Assembly: GCF_026646375.1 (NCBI RefSeq)
Contig: NZ_JAIPPU010000002.1
Location: forward strand, 1 to 64,000
Origin: Acetobacterium wieringae
GTDB lineage: Bacteria > Bacillota > Clostridia > Eubacteriales > Eubacteriaceae
DNA length: 64,000 nt
Direction: 5' to 3'
Shown: one piece after another, positions 34,614 to 42,773 of the stretch
Layout of the letters: each line of letters starts with the position of its first letter
Position numbering within the stretch: the first letter of the stretch is position 1
Translations under genes and position numbers: made by a program
The notes under the pieces: generated by a model
Seen by the model: only the letters and a program-made list of their open reading frames with translations
What the model was told of the DNA's origin: nothing
The model's database searches: none

Positions 34614-35465
34614 TTAACTTTCAACAGCTTTTCCTTTTTTACCTTTGGATTTTCCACCTTTTGATGGTGCTTCACCACTTGCCTTTCTGATTTCGTCTTC
34701 CGTCAAAAAGTTCATTAATTTATCTCGAATGTATTTGGGATTCTCGCCTTCTTTTATGGCAACTACCCCCTCGATAATCAGTTCTTTTATCAGCAGATCT
34801 CGCTCTTGCGCAATTTCTAATTTATTGGATATGGGCATGAAGACACAGTTTGCCAGTACTGATCCATAAAAGGTCGTAATCAATGCGACCGACATATCTG
34901 AACCCAGGGTGCTGGCACCACCTTCAAAGCTCATGTTTTTTAGCATGTTTACCAAACCAATCAGGGTTCCGATCATCCCGAAGGCCGGCCCCAACGCAGC
35001 GCCCATATCATATATTTTTCGTTCGAGATCATTTCGTTCCGAGATATAATCGATTTTCTGATCAAACCAGGATCTCAATTTGTCCGGTTCAATTGCATCG
35101 ACAATTCGCAGTACGCTTTCTTTTAGAAACTCATCCTGAATATCGGCAGCCTTCGCTTCCAGAGCCAACAATCCCTTACGTCTCGCCTCTTTGGAAAGTT
35201 CTGTCAGAGTATCCACATATTCCAGCGGGTCTTGTTTACTTTTAAAAAAAATCATTTTTAAATGCTTTGGGATATGTTTAAACGATTTGAACGGAAAGGA
35301 GGCGATTAACACGAAAAATGTTCCCCCGATGGTAATAAACATGCTTTGAGGATCAATAAAATTCATTATTGCCCCGATGTTAAAACCATTTGCGGAACTG
35401 AATGTCATCCCAAAAAACATCGTAAAGACGACTAGGACATAAGCAATGATTGTTGATATTTCCAT
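34614..35465 (-). CDS. motA: flagellar motor stator protein MotA (MotP/PomA-like)
   Basis: A 283-residue protein with four membrane segments: two near the N-terminus and two at about 155-215, including GPAFGMIGTLIGLVNML. The cytoplasmic loop carries charged residues for torque contact with FliG (DKLRSWFDQKIDYISERN). The fourth segment and the MotB partner look like the sodium-type MotPS/PomAB group. C-terminal tail is Lys/Gly/Ser-rich. Confidence 0.92.
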   Translation of the reverse strand: MEISTIIAYVLVVFTMFFGMTFSSANGFNIGAIMNFIDPQSMFITIGGTFFVLIASFPFKSFKHIPKHLKMIFFKSKQDPLEYVDTLTELSKEARRKGLLALEAKAADIQDEFLKESVLRIVDAIEPDKLRSWFDQKIDYISERNDLERKIYDMGAALGPAFGMIGTLIGLVNMLKNMSFEGGASTLGSDMSVALITTFYGSVLANCVFMPISNKLEIAQERDLLIKELIIEGVVAIKEGENPKYIRDKLMNFLTEDEIRKASGEAPSKGGKSKGKKGKAVES

Positions 35466-35496
35466 AAATATATACTTCCTGTCAGAAATTTAGTGG

Positions 35497-35691
35497 CTAA
35501 CGGCTGAAAATGTTGCGTTTATATGCAATTATCTTTGATAGCACCTGGGCAGAACTTTCGTTTACCACGTAGTGTTTGCCATTCGTGAGGCGAATGGTGG
35601 TATCTGGTTTTTCTTCAATAATTTCAATGATCTCACAATTAAGTAGAAATTTTTCATTCTTTTGTTTGTTTAATCTGGTTAATTCTATCAT
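35497..35691 (-). CDS. flbD: FlbD/SwrD family flagellar protein
   Basis: A 64-residue protein of the FlbD (SwrD) family, beginning MIELTRLNKQKNEKFLLNCE and containing TTIRLTNGKHYVV. It lies between flgE and motA as in other Firmicutes. In Bacillus subtilis the homologue raises flagellar motor power. It is the first gene after a terminator and a new promoter, so it leads a separate unit. Confidence 0.9.
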   Translation of the reverse strand: MIELTRLNKQKNEKFLLNCEIIEIIEEKPDTTIRLTNGKHYVVNESSAQVLSKIIAYKRNIFSR

Positions 35692-35725
35692 ATTTCCACC
35701 TTAAAATATATTTTTTTATTTTCAT

Positions 35726-35754
35726 AGTATAACCTAAACAGAAGTAATTTTCAA
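35726..35754 (-). promoter_or_regulatory. sigma-A type promoter before flbD-motA-motB
   Basis: On the minus strand TTGAAA, 17 bases, TATACT. It lies about 35-60 bases upstream of flbD and downstream of the tandem hairpins that follow flgE. It should allow flbD, mot, switch and export genes to be made even when transcription from the riboswitch promoter is stopped. Confidence 0.7.
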
Positions 35755-35771
35755 CTTTTATACTAAGTAAC

Positions 35772-35809
35772 AGCCAGATACCAAAAGGTGATCACCCCTT
35801 TGGTATCTG
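35772..35809 (-). terminator. second hairpin after flgE
   Basis: A 12-base stem CCAGATACCAAA/TTTGGTATCTGG with a 13-base loop. It lies just downstream of the flgE terminator on the minus strand. No T-run follows directly, so it may act as a back-up stop, a processing site or a plus-strand element. Confidence 0.45.
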
Positions 35810-35816
35810 GCCAGGA

Positions 35817-35862
35817 TAAAAAGCTCATCCCGAAGGAATTTTCTCCTTCGAGTGAGCTCTTC
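35817..35862 (-). terminator. intrinsic terminator after flgE
   Basis: On the minus strand the long stem GAGCTCAC-CGAAGGA / TCCTTCG-GATGAGCT (small mismatches) is followed by TTTTT. It lies 15 bases after the flgE stop and splits the flagellar block. Confidence 0.78.
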
Positions 35863-35875
35863 TTAATTATTTTTG

Positions 35876-37378
35876 CTATCGTTTCAGGTTAATCAATTCT
35901 TCCAGAATGGAGTCCGAAACAGTGATGATCCGGGAATTTGCCTGAAAACCACGTTGAGCAACAATCATGTCGGTAAATTCCTGAGATAAGTCAACATTTG
36001 ACATTTCCAGATTGGCTGATTCGGTTCCTCCAGTGCCATTAGTTCCAGCTTTGGTCGCAACCGGAGTTCCGGAGTTGGCGGATTCCATATAGTAACCATT
36101 ACCATCTTGCAGTAAACCATCGACATTGGCAAATTTTCCAATTGCCAGGTAGCCCAGGGTTACCGGTTTGTCACTACCAGCTTCGATTTTTCCGACTTGC
36201 GTATTTTCAATCGGATTTGTATCCAAATCCTGGACAATCGCATCAAAAGCAGTTGGGTCAACATTGAGCGTAACGGTACCACCGGTTGTACTGGTAAGGA
36301 CAAGACTGCTGTCTGTGGTCGGATCAAATTCTATATCTGTCCCTTGTGGTGTTCTTAGGTATTCCGTTACACCACCTTGATTTTTAACCGTTGCAACGAC
36401 TGAAGTATAACCATCCAAAGCGATCGTACCAATGTCCACACCGCTCTCTAAATCTGTTGCGGTCGATACTAGTTTTGTTGTGTCAATTTTAAGCCCTGGC
36501 AGATTTGCAAAAGTCAAAATTCCACTCGAAGATAAGGTTCCTGTCAGATCACCTGTTATCGGCGTCGTTCCGTCTTTAAGTGTGAGATTTGCTGGATCCA
36601 GTGTGTATACATCTCCCGTTTTCGTCAATGTTAATGTCCCTGCAACATCTGCGGTTGGCTCAATTGTAAGCGCAGCTACTTCAGTACTCGCAGCATCGAT
36701 ATTTACCATTTCGCCAACGGCCAGTTGAACATTACCGGTGTAATTTGAATCCGCTGGAAGGGTGATTCCAGTTAACCATGCATTGCCCGTTGCTTTTGTA
36801 AATTCCGGATCGCCAGCTTTGATCCCAGTAATCTCGCCCGATTTACCAATAGTAATGCCGGTATATTTTTCTAATTCTGCTGGTGGAACATTAATTGCCT
36901 GAAGGCCATCAATTGCCAGGGTACCATCGGCATCGAGTACAGGATTGTTATCTGCGTCCAGAGGTATCCCCATGACCTTGCTACCAGCACCATCGGTTAG
37001 ATTTCCTGAGGCATCGAATTTCAAATTCCCAACCCGAGTGTAGCGATTGCTGCCAGCCTCCGGCTGTACAACCAAGTAACCTTCACCGGCGATGTAGACA
37101 TCCAGGGCTCGACCGGTGCTGGCTCCGGAAGAAATAGTATTGAGCATATCAATACTGGCAACCTTGGCACCATAACCCAACTGGCTGGCATTGGTACCAC
37201 CAGTCAAGTTGGTTGCTTCAGTCGCGGTTGATAAATTCTGATAAAGCACATCACTAAAGACCACGCGACTGGCTTTAAAGCCGTAGGTATTAACATTGGC
37301 AATATTGTTACCAATTACATTTAATTTGGTCTGGTGGGCTGCCATCCCGGAAATTCCTGAGTATAAAGATCTGATCAT
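35876..37378 (-). CDS. flgE: flagellar hook protein FlgE
   Basis: A 500-residue hook protein. The N-terminal motif LNVIGNNIANVNTYGFKASR and the C-terminal EFTDMIVAQRGFQANSRIITVSD are the D0 signatures. The middle (about 200-400) is a Thr/Gly/Val-rich surface domain. It is preceded by flgD (hook cap) and the TIGR02530-type gene, the standard hook cluster order. A terminator follows. Confidence 0.94.
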   Translation of the reverse strand: MIRSLYSGISGMAAHQTKLNVIGNNIANVNTYGFKASRVVFSDVLYQNLSTATEATNLTGGTNASQLGYGAKVASIDMLNTISSGASTGRALDVYIAGEGYLVVQPEAGSNRYTRVGNLKFDASGNLTDGAGSKVMGIPLDADNNPVLDADGTLAIDGLQAINVPPAELEKYTGITIGKSGEITGIKAGDPEFTKATGNAWLTGITLPADSNYTGNVQLAVGEMVNIDAASTEVAALTIEPTADVAGTLTLTKTGDVYTLDPANLTLKDGTTPITGDLTGTLSSSGILTFANLPGLKIDTTKLVSTATDLESGVDIGTIALDGYTSVVATVKNQGGVTEYLRTPQGTDIEFDPTTDSSLVLTSTTGGTVTLNVDPTAFDAIVQDLDTNPIENTQVGKIEAGSDKPVTLGYLAIGKFANVDGLLQDGNGYYMESANSGTPVATKAGTNGTGGTESANLEMSNVDLSQEFTDMIVAQRGFQANSRIITVSDSILEELINLKR

Positions 37379-37450
37379 TTTTGATTCCTTTCTGTGCCGT
37401 TCGAAGCTTATCTATCGGTCAAAGCTTCCAGTTTCCTCATCGAGGTCCAA

Positions 37451-37861
37451 CTATATAAACACGGCACCATCAATATCATTGAATAGTTTGTTTTTCATTT
37501 CATTTTTGTCCATTACGGTAATAACACGTTTATCAGCTGCATTGACGATAAATGCCGAATTATCCATCATAATTAATGCATTGCCAATCCCTTTTTCCTG
37601 AGCTTTGTCACAGGCATTTCCCAACTTTTCCAAATCACTGTCAGACACTTCAATATTCCGCTGTTCTTTTCTGATACTGGCGTGCTTTGTAAATGTGACA
37701 CTGTTTTTTATTTGTTGATCGAGAAGCTCCCGAAAGCTGTTTTCGCTTTTTTCCGGATTCGTGACTTTAGAGGTCTGATTCGTGGGATTGGTTATTTTTT
37801 CGGTTTGTCGAATAATGGCATCATTTAACCGATAAAAATTTCCATTTATACTGTCTGCCAT
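37451..37861 (-). CDS. TIGR02530-type flagellar operon protein
   Basis: A 136-residue protein placed between flgD and flgE. The C-terminal half KHASIRKEQRNIEVSDSDL... KGIGNALIMMDNSAFIVNAADKRVITVMD matches the small family found in the hook operon of Firmicutes and spirochaetes (TIGR02530). The function is not known; export or hook-length control has been considered. The N-terminal 35 residues look disordered. Confidence 0.82.
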   Translation of the reverse strand: MADSINGNFYRLNDAIIRQTEKITNPTNQTSKVTNPEKSENSFRELLDQQIKNSVTFTKHASIRKEQRNIEVSDSDLEKLGNACDKAQEKGIGNALIMMDNSAFIVNAADKRVITVMDKNEMKNKLFNDIDGAVFI

Positions 37862-37893
37862 TTGATCACCTCTTTTTAAACACTAAATGTCAA

Positions 37894-38322
37894 TTATTCT
37901 GACTTTGCCTGCCCAACTTCCATAATGCTGCTCATCGGGTAAGAGACACCGTTCACAATCACCTGAGCGTCGCCATTATATAAATTTACACCTTCTACTG
38001 TCCCGGCAACAACGTGAAGCGAACCATCTGAAGCATTTTCTGCCAACGTAATCTCTTTTCCAATTAAGCTCATGGAATAAGCCGTTTTGGTCATTTCGTT
38101 CAGTTCCGTTAAAGCCTGTACCATCGAAAATTGGGCCATCTGAGTCGTATATTGCGAGGTATCTGCGGTATTGTTCATATCCTGATTTTTAAGCTGAGCC
38201 ACCATCAGCTTGAGAAAATCATCCATATCCAACGATGTGCCAGTCTTCTTTGTCGAAGTAGCCGTTGTTGTTGATGTCGTTGCTGCGGTACTTAAGTAAT
38301 TATTAATATTATCAATCGCCAT
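37894..38322 (-). CDS. flgD: flagellar hook cap/assembly protein FlgD
   Basis: A 142-residue FlgD N-terminal domain protein with the conserved DMDDFLKLMVAQLKNQD and QFSMVQALTELNEM. It is short because the C-terminal Ig/tudor part found in Proteobacteria is lacking, as is usual in Firmicutes. It scaffolds hook polymerisation. An unusual Thr/Ser/Ala-rich run precedes the conserved block. Confidence 0.93.
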   Translation of the reverse strand: MAIDNINNYLSTAATTSTTTATSTKKTGTSLDMDDFLKLMVAQLKNQDMNNTADTSQYTTQMAQFSMVQALTELNEMTKTAYSMSLIGKEITLAENASDGSLHVVAGTVEGVNLYNGDAQVIVNGVSYPMSSIMEVGQAKSE

Positions 38323-38335
38323 TTTATCTTCCTCC

Positions 38336-39799
38336 TTAAATCAAGTAATTAATGCGATGGTTCGTATAGTTCTGGAGATTCTGAGGAATCAATACCGATT
38401 CATCTTCGTCACCATTTGTTGTGATGCTGTTCATCACCCCGCTGTTTTTAATAAAACGTTCTCTTAATAGAGCTTGATTTTGATTTTGATTGGGGTCGGA
38501 ACCATTGTTCATCATAAATGTTGCATCCTGACTATCGCTGCTTTGTTCTACCGGGGTATTTAAATGCACCGTTTCCACTTGTACATTCTGAAGCGCCAAG
38601 CCCTTCACCAATTGATTAATTTGGTTTCCCAATAGTTTTTGGGTTTCCTGGCTGACAGCCAAAATATCGATGACCAGTTTTCCCTGATCGTAGCTCAATT
38701 TGACATCGATATCACCTAAATTTTCTGGTGACAGGGTTAGTTGAAACACCATTGGCTTGTTGGGTTCGAAATTTTGAAGAATCTTTTGCTGAACCTGCTG
38801 CGCGACCTCTGTTTTGTTCGTAGCTTGAACGTCTGCGCTTTTATTTGCATTAACAGCGGCCATATCAATTTCCTGAACACCATTTTCACCCAAACTCTGT
38901 TTTTCTGTTTGATTGATCTTGTTCGTTTGAACGTCAGTTAATTCAAATTGGTCAGCCTCAGAATCTTCCGTTAAAACAGGTTTATTTGCTCCATCAACCG
39001 CAACTTCAGATTTGTTTTCCAGCGGTTGGCTTTGAGAAACGGTCTGTGAATCGGAACCATCGACGCTGACTGACTGGCTAACCAATTCCTGATTCGGGTT
39101 ACGTCTGTTGGTTGTTACATCAATTGAATCCAACTCAGACCCAACCGTTTTTTGCAGCTCCGCTTCGCTTTTCGTTTCGAAAACAGTTCCATCATTCAAA
39201 CTTTCACTGTTTTGCTCCAACACCGGTGTTTCATCTTCCCCGATTTTTTCAAACGGCAACATACCTTCTTTTGCAGATGTCATTAATGGTTCACTACTCT
39301 CAGTTGTCACGATGAGTAGTTGTCCTTGTTCATCCATCGTCTGTGACTCTTCAGTCCCTTCGATACCTAATTTCAGGTTGAGCCGAGTTAGCGCTGTTTC
39401 GATACCTCCCTGAAAACTTTGCATAGCCATTAACTGTGCAGAATCCATTGTTGTAGAAGAACGTGTTTCCGATTCTTCGTCATTTTTTTGGTCCACTATC
39501 TTTGGTTCTTCAATTTGATCATCAGCAGTCGTGACTTCAACATCTTTTAACGATGTTTGATCACTTTGCCGTCGATTGTTTTCCGCAATCGATTTGGCTT
39601 CCCGCTGATTCTTTCGAACCTTCTCCAAATGATAATCCACATGACTGATCGTCTGTTTTGACTGATCCAGCAAATCTTTGAATTGGGCACTTTTTTCATG
39701 TCCGCTTGACTGACTGGTGGACGGATTTTCTACTTGTGCACTCAGCCCTCTCAATCCCGTCATTGTCGACCTTCCTGTCGCTTGAAACTCTAAATTCAT
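38336..39799 (-). CDS. fliK: flagellar hook-length control protein FliK
   Basis: A 487-residue FliK. A long polar region rich in Gln, Ser, Thr and Glu (about 1-325) acts as ruler. The C-terminal Flg_hook domain (about 335-430) contains PMVFQLTLSPENLGDIDVKLS. FliK measures hook length and triggers the FlhB switch. It is the first gene of this flagellar block; the fliF-fliJ genes that normally precede it are not here. The start has a GGGAGG site. Confidence 0.9.
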   Translation of the reverse strand: MNLEFQATGRSTMTGLRGLSAQVENPSTSQSSGHEKSAQFKDLLDQSKQTISHVDYHLEKVRKNQREAKSIAENNRRQSDQTSLKDVEVTTADDQIEEPKIVDQKNDEESETRSSTTMDSAQLMAMQSFQGGIETALTRLNLKLGIEGTEESQTMDEQGQLLIVTTESSEPLMTSAKEGMLPFEKIGEDETPVLEQNSESLNDGTVFETKSEAELQKTVGSELDSIDVTTNRRNPNQELVSQSVSVDGSDSQTVSQSQPLENKSEVAVDGANKPVLTEDSEADQFELTDVQTNKINQTEKQSLGENGVQEIDMAAVNANKSADVQATNKTEVAQQVQQKILQNFEPNKPMVFQLTLSPENLGDIDVKLSYDQGKLVIDILAVSQETQKLLGNQINQLVKGLALQNVQVETVHLNTPVEQSSDSQDATFMMNNGSDPNQNQNQALLRERFIKNSGVMNSITTNGDEDESVLIPQNLQNYTNHRINYLI

Positions 39800-39884
39800 T
39801 GCCTACCTCCCTTCGTAAACTTGATTATTACCGATACACAATCGCACCGTTAACATGATCGAACAATTAAAATTGTTCATTTAT

Positions 39885-39893
39885 TATAACAGC
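39885..39893 (-). promoter_or_regulatory. extended -10 element upstream of fliK
   Basis: On the minus strand TGTTATAAT (extended -10) occurs about 85 bases before the fliK start, downstream of the riboswitch terminator. No good -35 is seen. It might give riboswitch-independent transcription. The rest of 39800-40110 holds a small AT-rich hairpin (GAACAATT/AATTGTTC, about 39860-39880) and no gene. Confidence 0.4.
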
Positions 39894-40110
39894 CAAAACA
39901 GCTGAGATAATCATAATTCTATACTATACTATATAAGCGAAAACGACCACTGTAAACATCTAAATCGCAAATTAAATTGGACTTTAAGAAAACTCCTATT
40001 TTAAATGACAATTATTCCCGTTAAAAGAATCTTTCCTGAAAAACAAACCGGTCATTATTAAATAACCGTCTCGGAAAACCCTGCAACTCAATTTATGGTT
40101 AATTTCTGAC

Positions 40111-40138
40111 AAAAAAAAGCAGCGACAACACCGCTGCT
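40111..40138 (-). terminator. intrinsic terminator of the riboswitch expression platform
   Basis: On the minus strand GAGCAGCG, a 7-base loop and CGCTGCT are followed by eight T residues. It lies about 25-30 bases after the c-di-GMP aptamer and before fliK, the arrangement of a transcription-terminating riboswitch. Confidence 0.9.
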
Positions 40139-40157
40139 CATTGTGGTTATAACCATC

Positions 40158-40243
40158 TTAATTGCAACTGGCTGTCATGTACTACTGTATTTAGACCCTG
40201 TAGTTTTGCGTCCTTACTTTTCAATAAGTATGCCAATATTACG
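40158..40243 (-). ncRNA. cyclic-di-GMP-I (GEMM) riboswitch upstream of fliK
   Basis: On the minus strand the sequence shows the conserved core of the class I c-di-GMP aptamer. A small hairpin with a GAAA-containing loop (CTTATTGAAAAGTAAG) is followed directly by GGACGCAAA, then AGGGTCTAA (the tetraloop-receptor side), and ATGACAGCCAG. The outer P1 pairing with GTTGC is weak in my reading. A terminator follows. It should control the fliK-flgD-flgE unit, and possibly genes beyond, in response to c-di-GMP. Confidence 0.86.
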
Positions 40244-40251
40244 TTGTTATA

Positions 40252-40280
40252 ATGTTACGATATATTCCTCTTGTTGTCAA
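40252..40280 (-). promoter_or_regulatory. promoter of the c-di-GMP riboswitch/flagellar transcript
   Basis: On the minus strand TTGACA, 17 bases, TAACAT. The expected transcript starts a few bases before the riboswitch aptamer. It lies about 100 bases after the Na/Pi cotransporter stop. Confidence 0.7.
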
Positions 40281-40371
40281 TGAAAACATTACTTTCCTTA
40301 AGATAAATTTCTTGTAAATACCTCTATTTAGCTGTATTTACCTGCGTTACAACATACCGTATTGGTTGTAT

Positions 40372-42108
40372 TTATTGATGACTATCTTCCATCTCATTGT
40401 CATATTCATCTTTGTCAATCAACCCCTGATGCAGTTTTAAACCCAAAATGCCCTGGGCAATGTTCGAGGCATGATCACCAACCCGTTCAATATTGGTCAA
40501 CAAATCCAGAAAAATGACTCCGGCATAAGGGTTACAGACTCCCTCGTTAAGGCGTCGGATGTGGTCATCCTTTAATCTTTCTGTCATTTCATCAATTTCT
40601 TCTTCTTCGTCAAGGATTTTATAACATAATCTTGATTCTTCTGTTTCCATTAATTCTACCATATCTCTGAGGGTGTTGGAAGTCAAACTGATTAAATTTA
40701 ACACTTCCTGATTGGCAATATCACTAAAGACGATTTTGTTAGTCGCTCGCATCTCAGCCAATTCCCCGATATTCATGGCATGATCGCCAATTCGTTCCAG
40801 ATCATGGCTCCCTTTCATAACAAAGGCAAGACGATCATTTTCTTCTTCTGACATATTTTCGTTTGACAACTTAACCGAGTATTCCACGATGCCTTGCTGA
40901 AATTCATCAATGCGTTCTTCCCGCTTAATGATTTCTTCAACCAGCTTTTCATTCCCATCCATGATGGATTCACAGGCGATTTTAAAATTCTTAAAACTCA
41001 TTTCGGCCAAACGATTTGTTTCTTTGACAACCTGACCTAAAGCAATCGAAGGATTATTAAGCAATCGATCATCCAGCTGCAATCCTTTTTCTTCTTCTTT
41101 CTCCGGATAAACCCGATCCAGAAAGGTTACAAAATAACCAATCAAAGGAAACAACACAATGGTGTTGGCAACATTAAAGAAGGTATGCGCCATGGCAATC
41201 TGTCTTGCCACATTGGGAACCGCCTCACCACTGCTACTGATAAACACACCAGAAATACTGACAATAAATTCGTAAATAGGATTAATTGCCATAATGCTGT
41301 CCATTCCCACCAACAGGATCATCACCCAGACGGCTCCAAATACATTAACAAACAGATGAATAAAGGCCGCTTTCTTTGCTGCTGTGGAGGTACCAATACA
41401 AGAAATCAGAGCAGTCACACAGGTTCCAATATTGGTACCTATTAAAATAGGAATACAGATTTGAATCGCACCAGTTCCGCCAATACTGGCAAATACCCCT
41501 GACAGAGCCAGTGCCTGAAGCAAACCGATAGAGGCGCTACTACTTTGGATGATACCGGTGATCAGGGCTCCGATCAAAACTCCCAGTAGCGGATTTTTTC
41601 CATAGGTTGATAACAGATAAATGAAATCCTCACTATCCCGGAGTGGTTCCATCGCTGTTGACATCGCAGCAATGCCAAAAAATAAGATTCCAAAACCAAG
41701 CATGATACTGCCCCAATCGCGATTTTTTTTGCGGGTACTGAAAAGCGTTATCAGAGCACCAAAGCCGATAAAAACTGGCGCGAGTTCCGTTACATTAAAA
41801 GCAATTAACTGAGCAGTGACCGTTGTTCCAATATTGGCGCCAAGAATAACCCCAGCCGCCTGAGTAAGTGTCATCAGCGCAGCATTAACAAAACCCACCA
41901 CCATCACAGTGGTGGTGCTGGAACTCTGAACAATCATTGTGACAACGGTTCCCACGAGGATTGCTTTGACCTTATTATTAGTCAAAACTTCCAATAGTTT
42001 TTTCATTTTTGTTCCAGCCACCGTCTTTAAGCCTTCGCTCATCATGTGCATCCCAAAAACAAATAACCCTAAACCTCCGAAAAGGCCAATCAGCATTTCT
42101 AACGTCAT
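40372..42108 (-). CDS. Na/Pi cotransporter family protein with PhoU domain
   Basis: A 578-residue protein. The N-terminal part (about 1-340) is a NptA-type Na+/phosphate cotransporter with two inverted Na_Pi_cotrans repeats, each with the QSSS signature (VQSSSTTTVM and IQSSSASIGL). The C-terminal part (about 360-560) has two PhoU-like helical repeats with HDLERIGDHAMNI and NIERVGDHASNI. The start is the ATG at 42108, 5 bases after GGAGG; an upstream frame to 42129 is not needed. It is monocistronic and lies head-to-head with glyS. Confidence 0.92.
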   Translation of the reverse strand: MTLEMLIGLFGGLGLFVFGMHMMSEGLKTVAGTKMKKLLEVLTNNKVKAILVGTVVTMIVQSSSTTTVMVVGFVNAALMTLTQAAGVILGANIGTTVTAQLIAFNVTELAPVFIGFGALITLFSTRKKNRDWGSIMLGFGILFFGIAAMSTAMEPLRDSEDFIYLLSTYGKNPLLGVLIGALITGIIQSSSASIGLLQALALSGVFASIGGTGAIQICIPILIGTNIGTCVTALISCIGTSTAAKKAAFIHLFVNVFGAVWVMILLVGMDSIMAINPIYEFIVSISGVFISSSGEAVPNVARQIAMAHTFFNVANTIVLFPLIGYFVTFLDRVYPEKEEEKGLQLDDRLLNNPSIALGQVVKETNRLAEMSFKNFKIACESIMDGNEKLVEEIIKREERIDEFQQGIVEYSVKLSNENMSEEENDRLAFVMKGSHDLERIGDHAMNIGELAEMRATNKIVFSDIANQEVLNLISLTSNTLRDMVELMETEESRLCYKILDEEEEIDEMTERLKDDHIRRLNEGVCNPYAGVIFLDLLTNIERVGDHASNIAQGILGLKLHQGLIDKDEYDNEMEDSHQ

Positions 42109-42426
42109 TATTTCCTCCAAAATAAACATTGATTAAGGCAACATTTGTTCCAAATTAATAAACATAATGAAAGACCAGGTTATAACAACCTAATCTTTTA
42201 ATGTTAACCAAGATAACTATATTCTTTTGTTTTACATTACCTTTTTGAATTTAACATAATTTTAACATTAACCAATCGGTAAGAGAACCTTTTTTTTAAT
42301 TTTTAACTTGCTTTTTTATTATCTTTTCATTATTATCGTTATCCTCGTTAACGATAATTCACAAATCCGCCTTGGTATTAATTTAAGAAATAAAATCAAA
42401 GTTCGTCTAAATATCAAAAGTTTGGG

Positions 42427-42455
42427 TTGACATCCGCGCTTGTATTTGATATTCT
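42427..42455 (+). promoter_or_regulatory. promoter of glyS T-box transcript
   Basis: TTGACA, 17 bases, TATTCT on the plus strand, some 25 bases before the start of the T-box leader. The preceding part of the gap (42109-42426) is AT-rich, shows two TTAACA repeats 11 bases apart (42251-42267), and contains no gene. Confidence 0.72.
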
Positions 42456-42477
42456 TCATTTTAGTTTACAAATAAAT

Positions 42478-42728
42478 AACAAAAGCGTTGAGAAAAGAAT
42501 AACTCAGTGAGTCAATGGTTTAAAGCGAACAGATGCTGGTGAAAGATCTGTAATCAAACTCTATGAATGGCACTTTTTGAGTTGCCGCCATTAAATCCTT
42601 AAGTGATTTAACTGGTGTTGCCGTGAAATTCGTTAAATTTTTAAGGTGGTTTGTCATTACCGGCAGACAACTTGGGTGGAACCGCGGTTATACCGTCCCT
42701 TGTTTTTTAACAAGGGACGGTTTTTTTT
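42478..42728 (+). ncRNA. glycine T-box leader
   Basis: A T-box riboswitch. Stem I contains GCGAACAGATGCTGGTGAAAGATCTGT and a specifier loop with the glycine codon GGC at 42569-42571 followed by ACTTTTT. The conserved T-box GGGTGGAACCGCG lies at 42674-42686. A terminator, ACCGTCCCTTG/CAAGGGACGGT with an 8-T run, lies at 42692-42728. Uncharged tRNA-Gly pairs with the specifier and T-box and prevents termination, turning on glyS. Confidence 0.95.
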
Positions 42729-42773
42729 ATTAAACCAAATACTATTTAAATAATGTTAATCAGGAGGAAAAAA

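Noticed and set aside
40309-40336. AT-rich hairpin GTAAATAC/GTATTTAC after the Na/Pi cotransporter as its terminator
   Set aside because: Stem is weak and no T-run follows; the real end of this transcript is unclear.
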